Virus record (IMG/VR): IMGVR_UViG_3300042890_002106
Location: 1 to 38,439 of that record
Strand: one strand, 5' to 3'
Length of the DNA stretch: 38,439 nucleotides
DNA from: a virus
The position numbers were made by a program, and so were the translations under genes. Of this stretch, positions 1-9,746 are shown piece after piece. The number at the start of each line of letters is the position of its first letter. Within the stretch, counting starts at the first letter, position 1. A model generated the notes under the pieces. That model ran no database searches. It was not told where the DNA came from and saw only the letters and a list, made by a program, of their open reading frames with translations.

Positions 1-259
1 ATAGGTGCTCGATGTCTTCCTTGAGCACAAACGAGTCGTAGTCGAGGGTCAGAATGTATTCGTATTCGTCGAGCACCTGCTCAAAGATGCGGGTGTTTAC
101 CTGCGACCAAAACGCCCCGGTGCCCATCGTCGGCTCAATGCCAAGGGGCATCAACGCCTTCCACCAGCCGAAATGGTTGCTAGTGAACGACAGCCGCGGC
201 ATCGACAGAACGGCATGTACGCGGATGTCGCAAGATGTGCCGCCGACCTTGATGAGCAT
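1..259 (-). CDS. putative glycosyltransferase, N-terminal part (continues at right end)
   Basis: This is the 5' part of a gene that runs off the left edge and resumes at 38439..37839, giving a 243-aa protein once the 126-bp overlap is collapsed. The start ATG at 259 follows a GGAGGA Shine-Dalgarno 5 bases upstream. The protein opens with a short beta strand and then a motif ending VLSMPRLSF, followed by FGWWKAL and, further on, ILTLDYDSF. DYD is a likely DxD metal/nucleotide-sugar motif of a GT-A fold. Such proteins recur in tailed phages as putative glycosyltransferases. The gene sits between the decoration-like protein and the head-tail connector genes, so glycosylation of a virion protein is a reasonable guess. 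The sugar and acceptor are unknown. Confidence 0.75.
   Translation of the reverse strand, partial: MLIKVGGTSCDIRVHAVLSMPRLSFTSNHFGWWKALMPLGIEPTMGTGAFWSQVNTRIFEQVLDEYEYILTLDYDSFVLKEDIEHL
3..128. repeat. terminal repeat, left copy
   Basis: These 126 bases are identical to 38314..38439; the flanking base at position 2 differs (t here, g at 38313). The repeat lies inside a single glycosyltransferase reading frame that continues correctly across the join. It is best read as the overlap of a circular assembly and not as a biological terminal repeat. Confidence 0.95.
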
Positions 260-340
260 CGCTCCTCCATGAAACGCGAAACGGGCGACGGGGGCTACCC
301 GCCGCCCGCTTGGGCGTTCAGATTGGCTGAGGCGTCAAGC

Positions 341-781
341 TCAGCCGGCGACAGCGACCGACGCACCCTTCTCGGCGGCGGTGTCGGGGCCGTCTTCGGG
401 CTTGCCGAGTCGAGCCACGGAGTAGACCGAGCCGGTGGCGTTGCCGGTGGCGAGCACCTTCACGTACCGCTTCTTCCCGCGGAGGTCGACATCGAACCGC
501 ACCACCACGTCGGAGCTCGTGTTCGCCGGCGTCGGGATCGTGAACGACGTGCCGCCCACGTAGCCCGAGATGTCGGAGTAGGCCGACGTGGTGTCGCCGT
601 GCTGCAGCTTGCAGACGAGGGCGACGGCCGAGTTGGTGCCGGCAGCGGCGACCTTCTCGAAAGCCACGTCGATGCTCGCGTACTTGAAGCCGAGGGTGTC
701 GATCTCGTGCGAGTGGGTCGCAGACGACGTGATGTCGTCCGAGAGGCTCGCCAGCGTCTTGGTGTTCTCGAGACGGTTCAT
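341..781 (-). CDS. putative head decoration/capsid-associated protein
   Basis: A 146-aa protein directly downstream of the major capsid gene, with start ATG 781 preceded by GGAGAACG. It has no cysteines of note, no membrane segment, and a beta-rich composition with Thr/Ser/Gly/Val strands. The end is Ala/Gly rich. A motif VKVLATGNATGSVYSVARLG resembles strands seen in small phage head or tail proteins. Position after the capsid gene suggests a decoration or stabilisation protein, which is inference from synteny. Homology to a named family is not recognised. About 80 bases separate it from the glycosyltransferase start at 259. Confidence 0.6.
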   Translation of the reverse strand: MNRLENTKTLASLSDDITSSATHSHEIDTLGFKYASIDVAFEKVAAAGTNSAVALVCKLQHGDTTSAYSDISGYVGGTSFTIPTPANTSSDVVVRFDVDLRGKKRYVKVLATGNATGSVYSVARLGKPEDGPDTAAEKGASVAVAG

Positions 782-833
782 GGAAGCGTTCTCCGGGGCA
801 TGTCAGGAGTGAGTGAAGGACGCCGGCGGGTCA

Positions 834-2132
834 TCAGGCACCCTTGATCGCCACGATGGCACCAGCCGTGGTTGCATCGCCAGCCGAGTGCCAGACCATG
901 GTGCCGCGGGCGACACCGGTGAACAGCGTCTGGTCGAACTCGACGTACCGCTCGGTGCTGATCCGGGTGGCGAACTGCGACCGCAGGCCGAACATCCCAC
1001 AGAGGTCGGGCCGGCCGAAGTAAGCGATGGTCTCGCCGGTGAAGTCGGTGTCGGTCGAATGGGTCTGGTCGGTGATCTCGACCGGGAACCCAGCGAACTG
1101 GAGCCCCGTGCCACCCTCGACCGAGACCCGGCCGCCAGCGGCCATGTCGAGCCGCTGCATCGCCAGGGCGAAGCCGAGGCTCGAGATGTACCAGCGGGCA
1201 CCGTTAAGGGCGTAGCGGGGGAGCTTGCCGAGCGCACCGAGGAAGTCGGCCGCGACGAGCTCTTCCCACGTGTCACGGCCTGCGCCGGTCGTGTGGACGG
1301 AGCCCGCACCGATCTTGGCCTTGAGGCCGACGATTCCGCCGTAGGTGCTCGTGCCGTCGCCGGCAATCGCCGCGGCCTCGAGCTTGCCAGAGATGGCCGT
1401 GGCGAACTCTTCGGTGATGAAATCTCCGAGGTTGATTGCCGAATCGGCAAGCACCTCATTGGAGACCTTCGTGCCGACCGTCAGCTTGGACGCGACCAGC
1501 TGCACCTGGTTGACTGCCGGATCGCTCGTGGTGATTTCGGCGTTCTCGCCGGTCCAGTTGGCAGTGACGCCGGAAACCCGCTTCGGAAACAGGACAGCGT
1601 CACTGGCCATTGGGACCTGTTGCATCGAGCTCGACCAGACGGAGTAGACGTCGACCAGGCGGATGAGGTTGGCAATCATCACGTCGGGGACGAGGGCACC
1701 GCCGGCCGCGTTGGTCGCTTCGCCCATCGTCCGCACCTCGACGCCGTGATCGGCACACCACTGGCGTGCGTCGGCGTCCCCGGTGTACTGAGCCTTGATC
1801 CACTGGCCCACCGTGAAGGCCTCGGCGGGATCCTTGTAGGCACGGAGCTTGCCGCGGTAGGCGACGGGCTCGATGCGGGCACGCTGGGCCTTGGCGGGCT
1901 CGACGGCCGGGGTGCAGCGGTCGACCACCGCTCGGAGGCTCTTGGCCTGCTCGACGACGGCGTGCTCAAAGCTGAGCTTCTTGGTGAGGTTGCCGGCCCG
2001 GGTGGAGAGAGACTCCAGCTCGAGGTCGCGGGCCGCGACGGCGTCCGCGTCGACGCACTCCATGGAACGAACGGCGTCCATCCGGTTGGCGACTTCGGCC
2101 GACTCGTCGGTGAGCTGCTTGATCACGTCCAT
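834..2132 (-). CDS. major capsid protein, HK97 fold
   Basis: A 432-aa phage major capsid protein. The chosen start ATG 2132 follows an AGGAG motif and begins MDVIKQLTDESAEV; a longer in-frame extension upstream has shadow-like composition. Residues 1 to about 110 are charged and helical (a delta/scaffold-like domain normally removed by the prohead protease). The body then begins near GGALVPDVMIANLIRLVD, the usual start of the HK97 capsid core. Later segments such as TWEELVAADFLGALGKLP and the C-terminal RYVEFDQTLFTGVARGTMVW match the family. The order portal, protease, capsid is the classic HK97 head module. Confidence 0.93.
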   Translation of the reverse strand: MDVIKQLTDESAEVANRMDAVRSMECVDADAVAARDLELESLSTRAGNLTKKLSFEHAVVEQAKSLRAVVDRCTPAVEPAKAQRARIEPVAYRGKLRAYKDPAEAFTVGQWIKAQYTGDADARQWCADHGVEVRTMGEATNAAGGALVPDVMIANLIRLVDVYSVWSSSMQQVPMASDAVLFPKRVSGVTANWTGENAEITTSDPAVNQVQLVASKLTVGTKVSNEVLADSAINLGDFITEEFATAISGKLEAAAIAGDGTSTYGGIVGLKAKIGAGSVHTTGAGRDTWEELVAADFLGALGKLPRYALNGARWYISSLGFALAMQRLDMAAGGRVSVEGGTGLQFAGFPVEITDQTHSTDTDFTGETIAYFGRPDLCGMFGLRSQFATRISTERYVEFDQTLFTGVARGTMVWHSAGDATTAGAIVAIKGA

Positions 2133-2184
2133 GGTCTGCGTCTCCTGGGACAGCAAGGGGTTGCCGCGGTGCGACAAACGCAGA

Positions 2185-2364
2185 CTAGGACCGCCCTCCG
2201 TGCCCCTTGAAGAACGCGACCGCGGAATGTGTTGTTTGCACAACAACACGACCGCGGGCACCGCACCTGGGGCAGCGGACGTACCGCAGCTGCTCCACGC
2301 CGCAAGCGCGGCTGGAGCGTGTCCGCATCGTCTCGCCACACTGGCACCGCGGTCGGTCAGCCAC
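2185..2364 (-). CDS. small zinc-ribbon protein between protease and capsid genes
   Basis: A 59-aa reading frame starting at GTG 2364, overlapping the last codons of the prohead protease and ending with TAG at 2185..2187. A GGAG lies about 9 bases upstream of the GTG. The protein has a CQCG knuckle near residue 7, and a CPRCG knuckle near residue 33, with CxC/CxxC spacing like that of small phage zinc ribbons such as Mu Com. It fills most of the otherwise empty 220 bases between protease and capsid. The frame, the two cysteine knuckles and the coupled start support it as real. A role as translational or transcriptional regulator of the head genes is only an analogy to Com. Confidence 0.6.
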   Translation of the reverse strand: MADRPRCQCGETMRTRSSRACGVEQLRYVRCPRCGARGRVVVQTTHSAVAFFKGHGGRS

Positions 2365-2992
2365 GCATTTGGCTCCGCAGGCGAAGGGCAGCGGCGATGG
2401 CCGCGTAGGGCACCAGGGAACGCGGCTCGGGCTTTGCCTGAGCCTCCTGCAAAGCCAGCCACACTTGGTACGACCGCATGGCCACGCCAGCCGTCGACGC
2501 TGGGTAGGCCGGCACCAGAACCGGCCCCACGTCGTACAGGCCCGACACCTCGCGGATGTGGCGGATCGCGCCCTTTTCGTCGGCCACGAACGCCTCGCCC
2601 TTGGGGTCGACCGTGAACGCGAAGCTGCTGCCCTTCACATCGCGTCGCTGGATCAGCTCGAGCACGTCGGCTCGGCTGACGGGAGGTGTGACGACGTAGC
2701 GGAGGCCCTTGTCGTCGCTCGACAGTTCCAGCGTGCCGCTCGACGTGCGGCCGAGGACGATGTCGGAGTTGTGGTTGAACAGCGCCACAACGTCCTGGCG
2801 GCCCCGCTCCCGGCTGAGCACCTTGTCAAAGGCTCCCGGCAGGATCATCTCCCGAAAGCCTCCCAGATCGAGCGACAGGCGGTTGTAGACCGCGGCATAG
2901 CCGACGATGGCGGCGCGGCCGTCAGCCCGGCTCTCAACGACCAGGTCGTCGGCGGCGTCGAACTCAAAGTCGCGGCGTTCAATTTCGCTCAT
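2357..2992 (-). CDS. HK97-family prohead protease
   Basis: A 211-aa maturation protease, start ATG 2992 overlapping the portal stop (ATGA). The N-terminal part reads GYAAVYNRLSLDLGGFREMI and LPGAFDKVL, typical of the Peptidase_S78 family. The catalytic pair is visible as His74 in the FNHNSDIVLGR segment and Ser122/123 in KGSSFAF. It cleaves the N-terminal delta domain of the capsid protein and probably itself during head maturation. Its 3' end overlaps the small zinc-ribbon gene. Length is normal for the family. Confidence 0.93.
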   Translation of the reverse strand: MSEIERRDFEFDAADDLVVESRADGRAAIVGYAAVYNRLSLDLGGFREMILPGAFDKVLSRERGRQDVVALFNHNSDIVLGRTSSGTLELSSDDKGLRYVVTPPVSRADVLELIQRRDVKGSSFAFTVDPKGEAFVADEKGAIRHIREVSGLYDVGPVLVPAYPASTAGVAMRSYQVWLALQEAQAKPEPRSLVPYAAIAAALRLRSQMRG

Positions 2993-4671
2993 GGCATAGC
3001 CTCCTGAGGCGTGCGGTCGGTGATGGTGTGCGGGGAATCGTCCACCCAGACATCGACGGCGATCTGGGCATCTCGGGCGGCGGCTTCCTTCAGCGTTTCG
3101 GTGCCGATCAAGAGCACGCGGGAAAAGAACTCCCGCCACGCACCGAGGGTCTCGGTGATCGTGGCCAGATTCTCTGGCGTGTCCTCGCGGCGGCTGATCA
3201 TCACGACGGTGTTTCCGCCGGCCACAGCCTGCCGGGCAAACATGCCCCACAGGCCAGGGTCGGCAGAGAACGTGGCGTCGAAGTCGATGCTGATGGTGAG
3301 GGCTCGCGTTTCCACGTCTTCGGCCTTGGCCTTGCGCTGGCCGTTGCCCTCGAGCTCGTCTTCGGTGTCGTCGGCCGGTGAGTCTTCGACCACAGGGGCA
3401 GGCTCGGGGGCCGGCTGCATCGCCGGTGGCTGTGGCGGGCCAGCCGTAGCAGCTGCCACCGTCTGCATGTTCAGCGGCACAAGCCGCAGCTTGCCTGCCT
3501 CGGCAGGGAGCGGAGCCATCCCGAGGTACGAACGCGCCTCGTCAATGTCGAAAATGCCGCGGTCGAGCATCGATGTGAGGAACGACGACTGTGCCGCCGA
3601 ATCCCCGCGGAGCAGGCCGTTGACGTTGTGCTCAGCAAAGTACCTGTCGTCGTCGGCAATGAGGTCGCGCGAGATGGCCGCCTCCCACCGCTTGAGGTGC
3701 GGCAGCAGGCAATGCTGCACGAACTCGGTGCCCTGCACCTCAATGTTGCTGTAGGTGCTGCGGGTCAGGTCTTGGATCATGTGCGGGGGCATGCGGAAAG
3801 CCCGGCAGATCTCGATCACTTGGTACTGCCGCGTCTCAAGGTACTGAGCCGCTTCGTTGCTGCCGCTGAGCTCCTTGGCCTTCACGCCGTTGGGCAGCAT
3901 GGCCGTGCGAAACGCCCGGTCTGCCCCGCGGTGCATCCGCTCCCACGCGGCCACCAGACGCTCGGCCGCTTCGGCCGGCACCGGGTTGTCGCTCTCGAGC
4001 ACGACGCCGGGCCGGGCACCGTTGCCGAAGTAGGCACCGCCGTGCTGCTCGAGGGCCCGGGCCAGGGCGATGGCATCGCGGCAGACCGTGGCCGGCACCA
4101 CGCCGTTGATCCCGTCGAGCGACAGGAACCGAAGGTGAAAGATCTGGTCCTGGCGGTAGATGGTTTCCTTGCCAGTGCCGCCCGGCTCCCGGTAGCGGTA
4201 GCGAAGGGCACCGTTTTCCACACGCTCGACGATCATGTTGGCCGGGTGCAGTGGTCTCATCTCAGCCACGGCACCGACACGCGAGGAGCCGATCACCTCG
4301 GCGAACGAATGCCCGTACATGAGGTAGAGGGCCGTCATCTGCTCGCGGAACTCAAACGCCGTCTGCCAGGAATTGGGCTGTTGGTGGAGGAGCCTGTACA
4401 GCGGAGAGGCCTCGGCACGAACGCGGTCGCCGTTGCCGAGCCGCTCAAACAGATGCAGCGGCAGGCTGGCCACGCTCTCGGAGATCACGCGGACGCACGC
4501 CAGAAACGCCGAGCATTGCAGGGCGCTTTCCGGTGTCACACGCACCCCAGCCACCGTGCGGTTGCTGTTTCCCCAGTCGACGCCTGCGTATTCCGTCCCG
4601 CGAAGGTTGAGCATCCGCCAGTCGCGGTCGGACGGCGTGTCGAACATGCCGCTGTGGATGATGTCGCTCAT
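2989..4671 (-). CDS. HK97-type portal protein with C-terminal HAD-like domain
   Basis: A 560-aa protein, start ATG 4671 overlapping the TerL stop (ATGA). Residues 1 to about 400 are a phage portal of the HK97 family, with landmarks ALQCSAFLACVRVISESVASLPLHLF, SLDGINGVVP and RAFRMPPHMIQDLTRSTYSNIE near residue 325. A Pro/Ala/Glu-rich linker follows (about 415-450). The last 106 residues then form a complete set of HAD-superfamily motifs: DFDAT (Asp463, Asp465, Thr467), Ser493 in VVMISRRED, Lys528, and the VDD pair Asp544/Asp545. The reading frame is continuous, so the fusion is not an obvious artefact. Most HK97-type portals end near 400-450 residues. A phosphatase activity is inferred from motifs only. 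Confidence 0.92.
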   Translation of the reverse strand: MSDIIHSGMFDTPSDRDWRMLNLRGTEYAGVDWGNSNRTVAGVRVTPESALQCSAFLACVRVISESVASLPLHLFERLGNGDRVRAEASPLYRLLHQQPNSWQTAFEFREQMTALYLMYGHSFAEVIGSSRVGAVAEMRPLHPANMIVERVENGALRYRYREPGGTGKETIYRQDQIFHLRFLSLDGINGVVPATVCRDAIALARALEQHGGAYFGNGARPGVVLESDNPVPAEAAERLVAAWERMHRGADRAFRTAMLPNGVKAKELSGSNEAAQYLETRQYQVIEICRAFRMPPHMIQDLTRSTYSNIEVQGTEFVQHCLLPHLKRWEAAISRDLIADDDRYFAEHNVNGLLRGDSAAQSSFLTSMLDRGIFDIDEARSYLGMAPLPAEAGKLRLVPLNMQTVAAATAGPPQPPAMQPAPEPAPVVEDSPADDTEDELEGNGQRKAKAEDVETRALTISIDFDATFSADPGLWGMFARQAVAGGNTVVMISRREDTPENLATITETLGAWREFFSRVLLIGTETLKEAAARDAQIAVDVWVDDSPHTITDRTPQEAMP

Positions 4672-6278
4672 AGGATGACCATGTCCCAGTTTTGTTCGGG
4701 CGGCTTGCCGGTTGCCGCCGCGTGGATCCCGAGCCCCATGACCAGGGCGACGATGCCGTCGATGCGTTCCGTGCTCTTGGCCTTGCTCGGCTTCAGGTTG
4801 CCCATGTGGTCTGTCTGCACAGCGACGTTGCCGGCCATCCAGTCCATCACCGGACTCTGGCACCGAATCCGCTCGGACAAGACGAGGTTCTCTAACTGCT
4901 TAGACGGGCTCGACATCGAGCCGAATCCCTGCCCAAAACCTACGACTTGCAGGCCCTCTCCTTGAAGTTGAGTCGCTAGCTGGGTGGCGTTCCAACGGTC
5001 AATCGCCACTTGGCGGATGTTGAATTGCTGGGACAGGGCGACGATGTCGCGGCGGATCACGTCATAGTCAGTGACGTTCCCATCCGTGGCGCGTATGTGA
5101 CCGTCGCGGATCCAGCCAAGATAGTCGATCTTGTCGCGGGTTGCCCGCTCGGCGGCGTTGTTCTCTGGCACCCAGAAGTAGGGCATAACGTCAAAGGATC
5201 CGTCTTCGGCCTGCGACACCATGACGAACGCTGAAAGATCGTAGGTGCTCGCCAAGTCGAGCCCTGCGTACCACTCGCGGCTGGCCAAGTCCTCGCGGAG
5301 TGGTTTGGAACACTTCGACCAGGCCGCTGGCGACAGCCAACGAACGTCGGATGTTGTCCAGACATTGAGCCTGTACCGCAGGAACGCGTTGAGCTTCGAC
5401 GGGCTTGCATCTGCCTCGCGGGCGTCGGCCGCGAACGACTCGACCGTGATTGTCTCCCCGAGTGACGGGTTGGCCTTCTTCCAAACCTTCTCATCCTTCC
5501 AAGTGCCGTCCGATCCGCACTCGGGAGGAGCGGCGTAGATGCACCCAAAGAACGCTGGGTCGGTCTCTGGCTTGGCGATGCATCGCTCGGCGTAGGCGTG
5601 TTGCTCCCAGCAGATGCTCTTCCTGTCGTACCCTGCCGTCGTGATGGACAGGATCAGTGGTTGCCGACGAGCTGCACCGCCGTAGCGAAGAGCGTCCCAC
5701 AGTCTCCGGTCGCGCTGTGCGTGGAGCTCGTCGAAAAGGAGAGCGTGTATATTCAATCCTTCGGCCCTAAACGCGTCGGCAGACAGCACCCGGTAAAACG
5801 AGTTGCTTGCCTTGTGCACGATGGTCTTGCGGCTGTCGATCACCTCGAGGTGCTTACTCAGGGCCGGCGAGGCCCGCACCATCGACGCGGCTTCTCGGTA
5901 GATGATGCCCGCTTGCTCGCGGTCGCAAGCCGCGCCGTACACCTCGGCCCCTGGCTCGGAGTCGAACATCGTCATGTACAGCGCGATGCCGGCCAGCGTT
6001 GTCGACTTGCCCTGCTTCTTTGGCAACTCGATGTAGCCGACCCTGTGCTTTCTCGTGCCGTCAGGATGCACTTGGCCGAACAGCTCACGCACCACGTGGT
6101 GCTGCCATGGCAAAAGCAGGAACGGCTTGCCGGCGTTCTGCCCTTTGGAGTGCCGAAGGATTTTCTCGAAGAACGACACCACGCGAAGGTACTTCGCCTG
6201 GCCATCGGCCGTGAGCTTAGGCCCCGTGGATCTTGAAGAACTCTTCGACTTCGTCTGTCGGCTTGGTTTCTTTGCCAC
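4668..6278 (-). CDS. terminase large subunit (TerL)
   Basis: A 536-aa DNA-packaging motor. The ATPase part has a Walker A-like PKKQGKST (Lys91, Ser92) and Walker B LLFDELH (Asp183, Glu184). The RNase H-like nuclease begins near residue 336 with YAGLDLASTYDLSAF, continues with AIDRWNA near 425, and has a C-terminal acidic position in IDGIVALVMG. This is the Terminase_1 (lambdoid/HK97-type) class. The start ATG 6278 lies 62 bases inside the end of the small subunit gene, and the stop overlaps the portal start. It cuts concatemeric DNA and pumps it into the prohead through the portal. Confidence 0.95.
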   Translation of the reverse strand: MAKKPSRQTKSKSSSRSTGPKLTADGQAKYLRVVSFFEKILRHSKGQNAGKPFLLLPWQHHVVRELFGQVHPDGTRKHRVGYIELPKKQGKSTTLAGIALYMTMFDSEPGAEVYGAACDREQAGIIYREAASMVRASPALSKHLEVIDSRKTIVHKASNSFYRVLSADAFRAEGLNIHALLFDELHAQRDRRLWDALRYGGAARRQPLILSITTAGYDRKSICWEQHAYAERCIAKPETDPAFFGCIYAAPPECGSDGTWKDEKVWKKANPSLGETITVESFAADAREADASPSKLNAFLRYRLNVWTTSDVRWLSPAAWSKCSKPLREDLASREWYAGLDLASTYDLSAFVMVSQAEDGSFDVMPYFWVPENNAAERATRDKIDYLGWIRDGHIRATDGNVTDYDVIRRDIVALSQQFNIRQVAIDRWNATQLATQLQGEGLQVVGFGQGFGSMSSPSKQLENLVLSERIRCQSPVMDWMAGNVAVQTDHMGNLKPSKAKSTERIDGIVALVMGLGIHAAATGKPPEQNWDMVIL

Positions 6279-6690
6279 CGATGCGGGCCCTCGAGCTCGG
6301 CGTCAGTCCAAACTCGCTCATTAGCGTGGACTGCAGCGCCACTAATCCCCGGTACAACGGGCCGGCCGGGTTTGGTTTCACGCCCCCAAGGTCGGTGTGC
6401 ATCACAGCGCCGCCGGCGCGAAAGGCAAGCAGGCACTGCTGCGCCGATGAAAACACTTCACACAACGTGGCAAGCGCCTCGCCATCGGACATGGTCAAGG
6501 TGCCGAGCGACTGCAAGATCGGCACCAGCTCCCGCCACTTGTCGACGGCAACAGGATCCGGCAAAAGTCGTGCCGGCATGTCTGGAACGCCGGGCGGCGA
6601 TGCGAGGTCTGGACGGATCTTGCGCTTGCCCTTGTTGCCGAGCAGGTTTTTGACGGCGGCGGGTTGCGGGGGTCGGCCGGTGCGAGCCAT
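6217..6690 (-). CDS. terminase small subunit, P27 family
   Basis: A 157-aa protein with the P27-type opening MARTGRPPQPAAVKNLLGN and the downstream blocks DPVAVDKWRELVPIL and GLTPSSRARIG, which are signatures of this family. The N-terminal part is the DNA-recognition end and the C-terminal part is the TerL-interacting end by family analogy. Its 3' end overlaps TerL by 62 bases. An HNH endonuclease gene lies just upstream, as in cos-packaging phages where HNH proteins assist terminase cutting. Confidence 0.92.
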   Translation of the reverse strand: MARTGRPPQPAAVKNLLGNKGKRKIRPDLASPPGVPDMPARLLPDPVAVDKWRELVPILQSLGTLTMSDGEALATLCEVFSSAQQCLLAFRAGGAVMHTDLGGVKPNPAGPLYRGLVALQSTLMSEFGLTPSSRARIGGKETKPTDEVEEFFKIHGA

Positions 6691-6743
6691 GGGAAAACCT
6701 TGCGGACTTCTGCGGACACGTGACTGCCTCTAACGACAGGGGT

Positions 6744-7100
6744 TTATTGTGGGATTTCAGGCCGTGATGCCGACCGCCCCCCCACTGCCGCATTTTGCGA
6801 CACCTGCTCGGCCTTCGTCTTCCTGCCGTGGCATCGCACGCACAGGCATTGGCCGTTGGCCACGTCGTACCGCTCGCCGCCGCTGGTGATTGGCTTGATG
6901 TGGTCAGCGTGGGCCTCACGTCTGCTGCTGCACACTCGCCCGCACTGCTGGCATTGCCATGCGTCACGCGTCAGCACGGCCCGCCTCCAGGCTTTGTGCG
7001 TCTTGTCACAGTAGCCACGCTGGTGGGCGTTGGGCCTGCCTTCCTCCCGCGGCCGTGACCGCAGGCGTGGAGGCTTGAACACCGGCAGTCTCTCTGGCAT
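6744..7100 (-). CDS. HNH endonuclease next to terminase
   Basis: A 118-aa HNH nuclease. The zinc knuckle is Cys50/Cys53, the active site ADHIKPI gives Asp66-His67, Asn82 sits in VANGQCLC, and Cys87/Cys90-His91 complete the finger (LCVRCHGRKT). The N-terminal region is basic, and the motif RDAWQCQQCG is typical of the small HNH proteins encoded beside terminase genes in cos-type phages. Such proteins are required for correct terminal cleavage in HK97. The position immediately upstream of TerS supports the same role here. Confidence 0.92.
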   Translation of the reverse strand: MPERLPVFKPPRLRSRPREEGRPNAHQRGYCDKTHKAWRRAVLTRDAWQCQQCGRVCSSRREAHADHIKPITSGGERYDVANGQCLCVRCHGRKTKAEQVSQNAAVGGRSASRPEIPQ

Positions 7101-7109
7101 CTGCTTACC

Positions 7110-8415
<1,306 letters not shown>

Positions 8416-8419
<4 letters not shown>

Positions 8420-9246
8420 TTCCAAACTCCCGAGACGTTTAGGCTCGCCTGCCCCAGCTTCCATGTTCCGCCGACGTTGATGTAGGCATCAGACGGTCGC
8501 CACGTTCCGCCGACGTTGACATTCAGCTTCCTCGGCAACCCCGCCGCACGATCCGGCAGCGGCGACAGGCCGATCCCGCGACGGCTGGCGAGAAGGTAAA
8601 TCTCGGATGGAGTCAACGAGCGGTTGTAGAGGCGCACGTCGTCGAGCGAACCGTTGAGGAATTGCCCTGTACCGGAAAGCGATCCGAGCCACACAGACTG
8701 TCGCACGTAGTTCGCCGCCACGTTTGCAGCATTCGCCGGGCTTTCGGAGACGGTTCCGAGTCGCACTCCGTTCTTGTAGTAGATCGTTTCGCGGATGACG
8801 GTTCCTGGGTAAACAAACACGCCATGCGTCCATTTCCCTGAATCGAACGCATTGCCGATTGTGCAATTCGTTGTTCCGCCGGAATACTGCAAGCCTCCCG
8901 AGGTGCCCAATCGAACGAGAATGCCGAGCCCAGCCGATGATCCACCGCCGGAGTAGATCACCGTGCCGCCTGTAGCGCTGCTGTATAACCAGAACGCCAC
9001 AGACCAAGGCACGTTTCCGGCAAGCCCCGTGCGATCAGACGACAAAGAAAAATCATTCGTGCCGTCGAGCGTTACCGCCGGCGCACCAGCCACGGGCTGC
9101 CACGAGGTCTGGCCACCCATGTTGGTCAACGTCCCGTGCGCGTTTCGCCCGCTCCTGTCGATCAGCGACAAACCGCTTGCACCGAGCGACGGGCACCACG
9201 CGCCGACAAGCCCCTGACGCAGTGATGGGTATTCGTGGCGTGGCAT
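8416..9246 (-). CDS. LamG/concanavalin-like tail adhesin
   Basis: A 276-aa protein, start ATG 9246 overlapping the upstream stop as TGATG. Residues about 10-215 form a concanavalin-like/LamG jelly roll: GLVGAWCPS at the start, VTLDGTNDFS, VPWSVAFWLYS, WTHGVFVY and LDDVRLYNRSLTPSEI at the end, the standard strand order. The tail of the protein has three short repeats with NVNVGGTW, YINVGGTW and LNVSGVW, a motif seen at the tips of phage tail proteins. The role is probably binding of a host surface glycan. An alternative is a structural stabiliser of the tail tip. Confidence 0.82.
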
Positions 9247-9746
9247 CAGTTGATGGTTTGATAGACGGGCTGGAGCCGAATCTGGTGATTCCCGGAGGTG
9301 CTGTTGAGCGCTACGCCGGTCGAGTGCGTGATAAACAACACGACCTTCGGCGGCAGCACGCCCCCAAACGCAGCCGCAAGCGACACCGGGCCAAAATGGT
9401 AGACGCGGTCGGTCGTGTTCGCTGTTGCCATTGCAGCAAGAAACCGGCAGACGCTCGCCTTGATGTCGGCAGACGTGATCGTCTCGCCGGACTCTGTGCC
9501 GTCGAATACATCCGGCCAGTTGGTTCCGTCCCAAGAGCCCACCGCCCACACCTCGATTGACCGTGCGGCAGTTGGCGAGGTGCCCGCGGCGATCTTGCCC
9601 GACACCAGATAGTCCAGGACGAGCAGCGATGTGTTGTCGATCACATCGGATTCTCGGCCGGTCAAAAGGTTTGTGTCGCTCGCAAGGCTCGCCAGCGTGA
9701 TCGTCACATCGCTCGCGGTGCCGTATGCAAGTTTTAGATCAGCCAT
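9246..9746 (-). CDS. putative tail-associated structural protein
   Basis: A 166-aa protein, start ATG 9746 with GGAGAAACC upstream, overlapping the previous gene by 8 bases. The opening MADLKLAYGTASDVTITLASLASD and the block NTSLLVLDYLVSGKIAAG resemble a family of phage proteins found beside tail fibre and adhesin genes. Composition is beta rich with no signal peptide. It contains SWDGTNWPDVFDG in the middle. The function is not known; the context between fibre-like and adhesin genes supports a tail-tip or fibre role. Confidence 0.65.
   Translation of the reverse strand: MADLKLAYGTASDVTITLASLASDTNLLTGRESDVIDNTSLLVLDYLVSGKIAAGTSPTAARSIEVWAVGSWDGTNWPDVFDGTESGETITSADIKASVCRFLAAMATANTTDRVYHFGPVSLAAAFGGVLPPKVVLFITHSTGVALNSTSGNHQIRLQPVYQTIN

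Noticed and set aside
1-128. Terminal repeat as a true direct terminal repeat of the virion DNA
   Set aside because: It is short, sits inside one continuous gene and the neighbouring HNH/TerS/TerL set points to cos-type packaging; an assembly overlap explains it better.
813-2210. 465-codon plus-strand frame opposite the capsid gene
   Set aside because: Antisense shadow of the major capsid protein, biased composition and no domain.
3628-4965. 445-codon plus-strand frame opposite the portal
   Set aside because: Shadow of the portal and TerL genes with no ribosome site or domain.
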